From positions 1-64,000 of the forward strand of contig NZ_JACHCM010000003.1 of NCBI RefSeq assembly GCF_014200755.1: 64,000 nucleotides of DNA. Direction: 5' to 3'. Position 1 is the first letter of the stretch. Each line of letters opens with the position of its first letter. The position numbers and the translations under genes were made by a program. This document shows positions 53,910-61,413 of this stretch, in pieces. The stretch comes from Rhodanobacter sp. ANJX3 (GTDB taxonomy: Bacteria; Pseudomonadota; Gammaproteobacteria; Xanthomonadales; Rhodanobacteraceae). Under the pieces are notes generated by a model, which saw only the letters and a program-made list of their open reading frames with translations, was not told the DNA's origin and made no database searches.

Positions 53910-54884
53910 ATGCCTTCCCCTCTTCAACTGTTCAATCGCGCCGCCAGCGGGTCGCTCAGCCCCGTTCGCGCGGCAATTCGGCACTGGGTGCTCAGCGCCT
54001 TTCCGCGCAGCGAAAGCGGCGTCGACTACGACCGGCCGCGCGGGGATCCCGGCCTGTTCGGACCGCACAGCGCCACGTGGCGCGTGCATTCGGATTTCCC
54101 CGGCATGCTGGCCGGCGGGCTGGCGGCGCTGACCCTGCAGACGCTGCATCCGCTGGCGCTCGCCGGCGTGTGGGATCACTCCAACTTTCGCGACGACCTG
54201 ATCGGCCGGCTTCGCCGCACCACGATGTTCGTTGGCGCCACGACGTATGCCTCGCTGGCGGACAGCGAGGTGCTGATCGCCCGCGTCCGGCATATCCACA
54301 GCTTTGTCAAAGGCCATGCGGAAGATGGACGTCCATACGCCGCCGACGATCCCGATCTGCTGACCTGGGTGCATGTGACCGAGGCGTACAGTTTTCTGCA
54401 GGGTTACCGCCGTTATAGCCACATCGAATTGCCTGCGGGTGCGGCCGACCGCTATTACGACGAAGTGCGCCGCATTGCCGAAGCGCTGGGTGCGCGCCGC
54501 GTGCCGGCGTCCGAGCAGGCCGTCACCGACTACTTCACCGGCATCCAGCCAGAACTGGCTTTCACCGAACGGTCGCGCGAAGTACTGGCGGTGTTGGCCA
54601 ACGTGAAGCTGCCCGTACCCGTTGCTGGACTATCGCGAAACCTGTTCCTGCTTGCCGGCACGGCGCTGCTGCCCGATTGGGCCACACAGATGCTGGGGCA
54701 AACTCACTGGCAGCAGCGCCAGGCCAGCTTGGCATCGCATGCGCTGTGGTCGATTGCGCCGGTATTTCGGGCCGCGTTGAGCGACGGCATCGCCAGCCGA
54801 TCGTGCCGGCGAGTTGGCGTGCCGGCCAGCGAACTCGACCGCTGGCCTGTCACCCCCGCGTCGACGTTCAGCTCAACGGCTTGA
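53910..54884 (+). CDS. oxygenase MpaB family protein (DUF2236)
   Basis: This 324-residue alpha-helical protein has the heme-binding DUF2236 fold of fungal MpaB and the bacterial latex-clearing protein. The hallmark region is WRVHSDFPGMLAGGLAALTL, then QTLHPLALAGVWDHS and WVHVTEAYSFLQGY, where histidines could ligate heme. No signal peptide is seen. The substrate is unknown. Its 3' end overlaps the diguanylate cyclase by 17 bases, tail to tail. Confidence 0.88.
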   Translation: MPSPLQLFNRAASGSLSPVRAAIRHWVLSAFPRSESGVDYDRPRGDPGLFGPHSATWRVHSDFPGMLAGGLAALTLQTLHPLALAGVWDHSNFRDDLIGRLRRTTMFVGATTYASLADSEVLIARVRHIHSFVKGHAEDGRPYAADDPDLLTWVHVTEAYSFLQGYRRYSHIELPAGAADRYYDEVRRIAEALGARRVPASEQAVTDYFTGIQPELAFTERSREVLAVLANVKLPVPVAGLSRNLFLLAGTALLPDWATQMLGQTHWQQRQASLASHALWSIAPVFRAALSDGIASRSCRRVGVPASELDRWPVTPASTFSSTA

Positions 54885-56085
54885 CCGCCAAGGGCTCGGT
54901 GAGAGCCTGTTCCTTGCTCTTTGCGACGGCCGCTTTCACCCGATTGCGGCCCGCGCGCTTGGCCTCGTAGAGGGCGGCATCGGCGCGCTGCAGCAGCGCC
55001 GCGCCGTCGCGGTCGTTCATTGCCGCGACGGCGACGCCAACCGATACCGTCAGCGCCAGCGACTGTCCGTCGATGACCAGCGGCGTCTTTTCCACCGTCG
55101 AACGCACTCGCTCGGCCAGCAGCATCGCGCCGGCGAGGTCCGCACCCGGCGACAGCACCACGAACTCCTCGCCGCCGACCCGACCGATCAGATCGCTGTC
55201 GCGCAACGTGGCGCGGATACTGAAAACCAGCGAGCGCAGAACCTTGTCGCCGCCGTTGTGGCCGAAGCGATCGTTGACGCTCTTGAAGTGGTCGGCGTCG
55301 AGCATCAGTACGCCCAACGGCTGCCGGTATCTGGCCGAATGGGCCAGCATCAGCGTGGTCGCCTCGTTGATCGCCAGCCGGTTGCTCACGCCGGTCAGCG
55401 GATCGATGCGCGCCAGCAAGCGCAGCTCCTGCTGCAGTATCTCGTTGTAGAGCAGCAGAAAACCGATACCGGCAAACAGCGGCTGCAGGCCCGAGAACAT
55501 CACGTAGAAAAAATTGATGTTGCTGGCGATGGTGATGCCTTGCAGCTGAGAATCGCCGATCCACAGCTGCAGATTGCGCCAGATCAGCAGCGCGGCGGCC
55601 ATGGCAAATACCGCAAGCAGCACCGCGCGTGCGCGCGAACTGCGGCGCACGGTAACGCCGACCAGAGCCTCGACGCTGAGCAGAATATTGATGCCGATCG
55701 CCAGCGAACCCCACAGCACGCGGGCCTGGTAATTCGGCTCGACCAGGCCAAACCAGGCCACCCCGAGCCAGCCGAATACATTGACCGCGATCACCAGCCG
55801 TCCACGCAGCGCCTCGCCAAGCAGCATACGCAGGGCAACCACACTCATGCCCTGGGCCACCAGATTGAAGGCATTGCCGCCGAGCAGCAGTGCGGCAGGC
55901 GACAGATAGGCGTGTGCGGCCAACGAGCCCCAGCCCGCCGCCTCGACCAACAACGCCGCCGAGCGCAGGCGCAAGCTCTGGCGCACCCTGCCTGCATCGC
56001 CATACGTACCGGCCCACAGCATCAGCGCCATCAGCGCCGTCTGCAGCGCACTGATCAGTGAGAGGGTTTCGATATGGAACGGCAT
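54868..56085 (-). CDS. membrane-anchored diguanylate cyclase
   Basis: This enzyme makes c-di-GMP. Six or seven helices (about residues 8-215) form the sensor; the GGDEF domain follows, with the active motif GGEEF at 304-308 and the inhibitory RxxD site (R295, D298). All metal- and GTP-binding landmarks (DADHFKSVNDRFGHNGGD) are intact, so it is probably active and product-inhibited. ATG 56085 starts MPFHIETL; 19 upstream codons are open. FimX, a c-di-GMP receptor, is also in this window. Confidence 0.92.
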   Translation of the reverse strand: MPFHIETLSLISALQTALMALMLWAGTYGDAGRVRQSLRLRSAALLVEAAGWGSLAAHAYLSPAALLLGGNAFNLVAQGMSVVALRMLLGEALRGRLVIAVNVFGWLGVAWFGLVEPNYQARVLWGSLAIGINILLSVEALVGVTVRRSSRARAVLLAVFAMAAALLIWRNLQLWIGDSQLQGITIASNINFFYVMFSGLQPLFAGIGFLLLYNEILQQELRLLARIDPLTGVSNRLAINEATTLMLAHSARYRQPLGVLMLDADHFKSVNDRFGHNGGDKVLRSLVFSIRATLRDSDLIGRVGGEEFVVLSPGADLAGAMLLAERVRSTVEKTPLVIDGQSLALTVSVGVAVAAMNDRDGAALLQRADAALYEAKRAGRNRVKAAVAKSKEQALTEPLAVKPLS

Positions 56086-56259
56086 CACGTATTCCCCTAG
56101 CGAAGTCACGGCACGGCGCTCGAGTGCCGCCCCTTGTACCACTGTTGCCGGCCATGCAACTGGGTGAGACTAAAATACGGTATCGGCGATTCACAAATGT
56201 GAGCGTTGACACGCCAGCACTTTTCGCTACCTTCGACGCAGTAACCTTCTGGACGCAGG

Positions 56260-58128
56260 ATGGCCACGCTTACCCCGACCCGTAATGGCTGCCTGCCCCG
56301 CATGACCGGAGGCGAAAAGCGTCTTTCAGAACGACTGGAAGCCAAGCTCGAAGACGATTATCTGCTTTGGTACGACGTGCCGATCGGCCTGAAGCAGCGA
56401 CGCCCGGACTTTGTCGTGTTCCATCCCCGCCGCGGCATGCTGGTGCTGGAGGTAAAGGACTGGAAGGCTGAAACCATCCAGCACGCCGACAGCACCCGAT
56501 TCACCCTGATCACCGATCGCGGCCTGGTGAAGGAGGCCAACCCGCTGCTGCAGGCGCGTGCCTATGCGCTGGAAATCGGCGTGGTACTGGAGCGCGACCC
56601 GGCGCTGCGCCATCCGCCGGGCAGCCGCCATGCGGGAAAGCTGGTGATGCCTTGGGCTTACGGCGTGGTGCTGGCCAATATCAGTCGCAAGCAGTTTGTC
56701 GATGGCGGACTGGATGCGGTGATTCCGGCCCACCTGACTCTCTGCCGCGAGGAAATCTACGAGACGGTCGACCCCGAAGCATTCCAGGAACAGCTGTGGG
56801 CGATGTTTCCGCAGGTGTTTCCCACGGCGATGACGCTGCCGCAGATCGATCGCGTGCGCTGGCATCTGTTTCCGGAAATTCGCCTGGCGCCCGGCGAAGG
56901 CCAGTTCGGCCTGTTCGACGAGACCGGCCCGATCACCCGACCGCTGGAAATTCCGGACATCGTCAAGGTGATGGACGCGCAGCAAGAGCAGCTGGCGCGC
57001 TCGCTCGGCGACGAGCACCGGATCATCCACGGCGTTGCCGGATCGGGCAAAACCATGATTCTGGGCTTTCGCGCAATGCAGCTGGCGCGCGAGCTGGGCA
57101 AGCCGATCCTGGTGCTCTGCTACAACAAGACGCTGGCGGCGAGACTGGACCAGCTGATCGGCGAGCGCGGCCTCGGCGAAAAGGTACAGGTCTACAACTT
57201 CCACAAGTGGTGCCACAAGATGCTCACGGCCTACCATGTGGACCTGCCCGCGCAAGGCAGCAAGGATTTCTTCGCGCAGATGGTGCAGAAGGTGATCGAC
57301 GGCGTCGAGAAAGGCCAGATTCCACGTTTCCAGTACGGCGCGGTGCTGATCGACGAAGGCCACGATTTCGAGCCGGACTGGTACAAGCTGATCGTGCAGA
57401 TGATCGACCCGAACACCAACTCGCTGCTGGTGCTCTACGACGACGCGCAGAACATCAATGGCCGGGCCGACCGGCGCAAGTTCACCTGGAAAAGCCTGGG
57501 CGTGCAGGCGCAGGGTCGTACGACTATTCTCAAGCTCAACTACCGCAACACGCTGGAAATTCTCGCGGTGGCGCGCGGTTTCGCCAGCGAGCTGCTCGAC
57601 GCGCAGGCCGGCGAGGACGACGGCGTGCCGCTGATTGCACCGGAGAGTGCCGGCCGGCGCGGCGCCGTGCCCGAGCTGATACGCGCCAACAGCGCCAGCG
57701 AGGAAATCGCCGCGCTGATCAGTCAGATCCGCGACGAACAGGCGCACGGCCGGCGCCTGGACGATATCGCCGTGCTGTTCCGCCACAACAAGCAGGGCGA
57801 GCAGTGGCGCGATGCGCTGGATCGCGCCGGCATCAGCTGCCGGCTGGCGGACGATAAGGGCAAGGCATCACTTTTCCTGGTCAAGGACGCCGTGCGCATC
57901 ATCAGCATGAAGTCGAGCAAGGGCCTGGAGTTTCCGCTGGTGGTCATCCCCGGCCTCGGCCAGATGCCTGCCGTCGGCGAGGACGAGACGCATGAGGCAC
58001 GGCTGCTTTACGTAGCCATGACCCGCGCCACCGAAAGGCTCGTATTGATTCACCATGAGGACTCTATCTTCAGCGCGCGCATTCGCGCGTCGATCAACGA
58101 TGTAAGCGGGCAGTTGAGCGCACTCTAG
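56260..58128 (+). CDS. NERD nuclease-UvrD-like helicase fusion
   Basis: The 622-residue protein begins with a NERD domain of the PD-(D/E)xK fold. Catalytic residues appear intact: E19 (GGEKR), D50 (RRPDFVVF) and E64-x-K66 (LVLEVKDWK). A superfamily-1 helicase follows: Walker A GVAGSGKT (about 258-265), Walker B LIDEGHDF (about 365), and the C-terminal MKSSKGLEFPLVV and LLYVAMTRATERL. Such proteins are linked to DNA repair or to phage defence, but no defence neighbours are here. ATG 56260 follows a GCAGGATGG-type site. Confidence 0.92.
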   Translation: MATLTPTRNGCLPRMTGGEKRLSERLEAKLEDDYLLWYDVPIGLKQRRPDFVVFHPRRGMLVLEVKDWKAETIQHADSTRFTLITDRGLVKEANPLLQARAYALEIGVVLERDPALRHPPGSRHAGKLVMPWAYGVVLANISRKQFVDGGLDAVIPAHLTLCREEIYETVDPEAFQEQLWAMFPQVFPTAMTLPQIDRVRWHLFPEIRLAPGEGQFGLFDETGPITRPLEIPDIVKVMDAQQEQLARSLGDEHRIIHGVAGSGKTMILGFRAMQLARELGKPILVLCYNKTLAARLDQLIGERGLGEKVQVYNFHKWCHKMLTAYHVDLPAQGSKDFFAQMVQKVIDGVEKGQIPRFQYGAVLIDEGHDFEPDWYKLIVQMIDPNTNSLLVLYDDAQNINGRADRRKFTWKSLGVQAQGRTTILKLNYRNTLEILAVARGFASELLDAQAGEDDGVPLIAPESAGRRGAVPELIRANSASEEIAALISQIRDEQAHGRRLDDIAVLFRHNKQGEQWRDALDRAGISCRLADDKGKASLFLVKDAVRIISMKSSKGLEFPLVVIPGLGQMPAVGEDETHEARLLYVAMTRATERLVLIHHEDSIFSARIRASINDVSGQLSAL

Positions 58129-58230
58129 CTGCGCCGCGCGATGGGGGACAGGTAACAGGAGAAACGCATCGCAGAACGTCGAACACTGCGATGGCCGCCT
58201 TTAGTCGTTCGACCATGAGGGTCACTTCGT

Positions 58231-58503
58231 ATGGCATCGTTTAAGCCCCATTATCTCAAGAGCTGGTTTCTGTTTTTTCTGGTCGCCAGCATCGGCGGCG
58301 GACTTGTCGGCGGCCTCTTCGGTGTCATCACCGGCGGCGTGATGGGCGCCGCGGGGGTTCCGCTGGATCGAATCGCCCTGATATGCAAGATCCTCGGCTT
58401 TTTAGTCAGCGTGCCGATCTCTTTCTTCACTTTTCGCTGGTCGGTGAGCACCTACATTGTCGACCAGTTGCCGCAGCGCCTCCCGGAGCCGCCGCTCTGG
58501 TGA
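58231..58503 (+). CDS. small two-helix membrane protein
   Basis: This 90-residue protein has two hydrophobic helices (SWFLFFLVASIGGGLVGGLF and ICKILGFLVSVPISFFTF) joined by a Gly-rich turn. I do not recognise the family. ATG 58231 has GAGGGTCAC upstream. It lies between the helicase and msrB, all on the plus strand. Confidence 0.72.
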   Translation: MASFKPHYLKSWFLFFLVASIGGGLVGGLFGVITGGVMGAAGVPLDRIALICKILGFLVSVPISFFTFRWSVSTYIVDQLPQRLPEPPLW

Positions 58504-58583
58504 ACACGCGGGTTGGATCGGGGGCCGTGCATCCCAACATCATTAGCCGAAGCATTGCCTCGTCATCCACGTCAGGAACCCGC

Positions 58584-59060
58584 ATGACTATCTTCGACCT
58601 CACCCCACCCAGCGACGCGCAGCGCAAGGACATCACCGCAGGGCTCGACCGCGACGAAAAGCGCGTGCTGCTGGAGCACGGCACGGAAGCGGCGTTCTGC
58701 GGCGTGTTTCTCGACAACAAGAAAGACGGCGTTTACACCTGCCGCTTTTGCGGGCTGCCGCTGTTCCGCTCCAGCGCCAAGTTCGATTCCGGCACCGGCT
58801 GGCCCAGCTTTTTCAAGCCGTACGACGATGCGCATATCAAGCTGATCCGCGACACCAGCTACGGCATGATCCGTACCGAAGAAGTGTGCGCCCGCTGCGG
58901 CAGCCATCTAGGCCACGTTTTCCCCGACGGCCCCCAACCCACCGGCGACCGCCACTGCCTCAACTCCGTCTCGCTGAGCTTTACCGAGAACGGTGAAGCG
59001 CTGCCGGATGTGCTGGGCCGCGGAGCACCTGAAGGCGAACCGGCAGCCGCCGAAGCTTGA
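58584..59060 (+). CDS. msrB: peptide-methionine (R)-S-oxide reductase MsrB
   Basis: MsrB repairs methionine R-sulfoxide. The zinc cysteines are C53, C56, C102 and C105; the catalytic Cys is C125 in DRHCLNSVSL. GTGWPSFFKP and SHLGHVF are diagnostic. Length 158. A recycling Cys is not obvious: C39 is the candidate. ATG 58584 has a CAGGAACC-type ribosome site. Confidence 0.95.
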   Translation: MTIFDLTPPSDAQRKDITAGLDRDEKRVLLEHGTEAAFCGVFLDNKKDGVYTCRFCGLPLFRSSAKFDSGTGWPSFFKPYDDAHIKLIRDTSYGMIRTEEVCARCGSHLGHVFPDGPQPTGDRHCLNSVSLSFTENGEALPDVLGRGAPEGEPAAAEA

Positions 59061-59069
59061 TCAAACGCT

Positions 59070-59154
59070 ACGTAGGCTGGCGGTGAGCGCAGCGATGCCC
59101 GACATCTGTGGGATGCCACGTTGGGGTTCGCTAACGCTCACCGCCAACGTACGT
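59070..59154. repeat. intergenic palindromic (REP-like) element
   Basis: ACGTAGGCTGGCGGTGAGCG near 59070 and, inverted, ACGTACGTTGGCGGTGAGCG ending at 59154 are near-perfect complements, continuing into GCAGCGATGCCC and GTTAGCGAACCC. The whole would fold into one hairpin of about 85 bases. It fills the msrB-nadD gap (59061-59165) and contains no gene. Confidence 0.8.
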
Positions 59155-59165
59155 TCGCAGCGGTC

Positions 59166-59804
59166 TCAGGCTCGATACGGCGCCAGCAGCTGAGCGTCGT
59201 CGAACAGCCCAGCCGGCAACAGATAGCGCGGATCGCGCCCCGCCGCCAGTAGCTCGCGGATATGCGTGGCGGAAATTTCCAGCGGGGTCACGGCCAGTTC
59301 GATTACTTTGCCGGCCGGCCAGCCGCGTAGGTCGTGCGCCGAATTCACGCGCCGGCCCTGGACCGCCTGCACCAGCGCAGCGGGCAACGCGGCCTCGATA
59401 CCCGGGCGGCTCAGCACGCCGATATGCGCCATGTCGAGGATTTCCCGCCAGCGATGCCAGCTCGGCAGGCCCGCGAACGCGTCGGCACCGATCAGCAGTA
59501 TAAGAGGGCGATCGCCCTGCTCCACGTGCAGCTCGGCAAGCGTGTCGATCGTGTAAGAAGGCCCTGTGCGCTGCAGCTCGCGGCCATCGAGCGTCAGCCG
59601 CGACTGCCCCTGCAATGCGGCGTGCAGCATGGTCATACGCTGTTCGGCGCTCGCCGTCGGCGGCGGTCGATGCGGCGGCACGGCGGCCGGCATCAGGTGC
59701 ACGTCGGCATCGAGCAGCTCGGAGGCTTCCCAGGCCACACTGAGGTGGCCGATATGCACGGGATCGAAGGTTCCGCCGAAAATCGCCAGCGGCCGCATCG
59801 CCAT
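59166..59804 (-). CDS. nadD: nicotinate-nucleotide adenylyltransferase NadD
   Basis: NadD makes nicotinate adenine dinucleotide in NAD synthesis. The nucleotidyltransferase motif GGTFDPVHIGHL is at residues 10-21 and ISATHIRELLAAG near the end. ATG 59804 overlaps the holA TGA by one base (TGATG), so translation is coupled. It is the last gene of leuS-lptE-holA-nadD. Confidence 0.95.
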   Translation of the reverse strand: MAMRPLAIFGGTFDPVHIGHLSVAWEASELLDADVHLMPAAVPPHRPPPTASAEQRMTMLHAALQGQSRLTLDGRELQRTGPSYTIDTLAELHVEQGDRPLILLIGADAFAGLPSWHRWREILDMAHIGVLSRPGIEAALPAALVQAVQGRRVNSAHDLRGWPAGKVIELAVTPLEISATHIRELLAAGRDPRYLLPAGLFDDAQLLAPYRA

Positions 59805-60826
59805 CAAACCAGACTCTGCGCCAGCGCCGGCGCCGCGCGCGGCTCGGCGATGGCGGCGATCAACCGTTCGGCTTCCTGCCAGGGGTTGCCGGCCTCGCGG
59901 CCTTTCGCCATGCGGTCGATACGCGAGGCGCGGGCGAGACACTGCAGCCAGTGATCGCGCGGGGCGCGGCGCAGGGCCTGGCGAAACAGCTGCTCGCGCG
60001 CCTGCCACAGCCGCTCGGTCTTGGCCTGAGCGGCAAAATCGGTCGCGTTGGCCAAGCGCAGCGCCAGCTGCAGCTGATTCACCAGCCAGCCCATCAGAGC
60101 GATCAGCTCATCGCCCTCGGCGCGCAGGCCGGCGAGGATGCGCAGCGCGCGCGCGCCGTCACCGGCAAAGGCCGCATCGGTGAGCTTGAACGCATCGTAG
60201 CGGGCGCTGTCGGCGACCAGATTTTCCATCTCCTTGGCATCGATGCGTCCCTGCCCGTGCAGCACGGCCAGCTTGTCGATTTCCTGCGCGGCGGCCAGCA
60301 GGTTGCCTTCGACGCGCTCGGCCAGAAGCGCCACCGCATCGGGCGACGCGGCCAGGCCATGCCTGGCCAGCCTGGCGCTGATCCAGGCACCCCACTCGTT
60401 CGCACGCGGCGCGTTGAACACCACCATCGTGCCGGTGGCGTCCAGCTTCTTGCTCCACGCGCCATCGTGCTTGCTACTCCACTCCATGGCGGTAATCAGC
60501 AGGGTCACGTCGGGCCGCAGATCGGCACAGAACGCATTGATCGCTTTCGCGCCCTCGATACCCGGCCGCCCGGTAGGCAAACGCAGATCGATAAATAGCC
60601 GCGTGGAAAACAACGACATGCCGGCGGCGGCGCGGGCCAGATCGTCCCAGTCGAAATGCTGGCCTACCTCGAGCACTTCCCGTTCGGGATAGCCGAGCTT
60701 TTTCGCCTGCGCGCGCAGCGCATCGGCGGCTTCCAGCACCAGCAGCTCCTCGCCCGCGAGCAGATAGACAGGGGCCAGCTGGTCCGCCGTCAGGGCCTTC
60801 TGCCACTGTCCAGCGCTGAGCGGCAT
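59804..60826 (-). CDS. holA: DNA polymerase III subunit delta
   Basis: Delta opens the beta clamp as part of the clamp loader. The 340-residue sequence has the family start (LAPVYLLAGEELLVLEAADALR) and the conserved FNAPRANEWGAWISARLARHG region. It overlaps lptE by one base. Confidence 0.93.
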   Translation of the reverse strand: MPLSAGQWQKALTADQLAPVYLLAGEELLVLEAADALRAQAKKLGYPEREVLEVGQHFDWDDLARAAAGMSLFSTRLFIDLRLPTGRPGIEGAKAINAFCADLRPDVTLLITAMEWSSKHDGAWSKKLDATGTMVVFNAPRANEWGAWISARLARHGLAASPDAVALLAERVEGNLLAAAQEIDKLAVLHGQGRIDAKEMENLVADSARYDAFKLTDAAFAGDGARALRILAGLRAEGDELIALMGWLVNQLQLALRLANATDFAAQAKTERLWQAREQLFRQALRRAPRDHWLQCLARASRIDRMAKGREAGNPWQEAERLIAAIAEPRAAPALAQSLV

Positions 60827-61413
60827 CAGTGCGTGCTTTGGGCAGGCGCCGGTGTTGCCGCCGAAGCGCTGGGGGCCGCAGAGGGCGCAGCGATAGGATG
60901 CTTGCTGGCTGCCTGCAGGCGGAACAGGATGGCCTGCACCATGTCCTGGTTGAGGCTTTGCTGGATCTCGTTCACCTCCGACGCGTTACCGATCGTGTTG
61001 GTCGCGTCATAGCTGTATTCGCGCTGCATGCTGATGGTCTGAAGTGGCAAGACCACATTGCCAGCCCCATCGATCACACTGAACTGCACGTTGTAGCGCA
61101 CGGCGTATTCGGTGATGCGCGCATAGCCGCCGGCGGTCAGTGTGTCGGTACTGAAGTTCGCCACCGGCACACGCAGCTCCGCGATGCCCGGGCCGCCTTC
61201 ATCCTTCACGTCGACGCCGGCCACCACCAGCGCGCGCGCCAGCATGCGCTGGAAATCGCCGACGCCGGTGACGATGTGGATTTTCTGGATCGACGCCGGC
61301 AGTTTCACGTTTTCACGCAGATGAAAGCCGCAGGCGGCCAGCGAGATAGCGGATAACAGCAACAGCGCCAGCTGGAGCATACGACCGACTTTCATGGAAC
61401 TCATGGATTTCAT
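60826..61413 (-). CDS. lptE: LPS-assembly lipoprotein LptE
   Basis: LptE is the outer-membrane lipoprotein that plugs LptD in LPS export. Lipobox ISLAAC and the following [14 protein letters not shown] are typical. The C-terminal tail is Ala/Pro/Ser-rich. ATG 61413 overlaps the leuS stop (ATGA); ATG 61404 and 61395 are in frame and closer to the signal peptide. About 195 residues. Confidence 0.92.
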   Translation of the reverse strand: MKSMSSMKVGRMLQLALLLLSAISLAACGFHLRENVKLPASIQKIHIVTGVGDFQRMLARALVVAGVDVKDEGGPGIAELRVPVANFSTDTLTAGGYARITEYAVRYNVQFSVIDGAGNVVLPLQTISMQREYSYDATNTIGNASEVNEIQQSLNQDMVQAILFRLQAASKHPIAAPSAAPSASAATPAPAQSTH

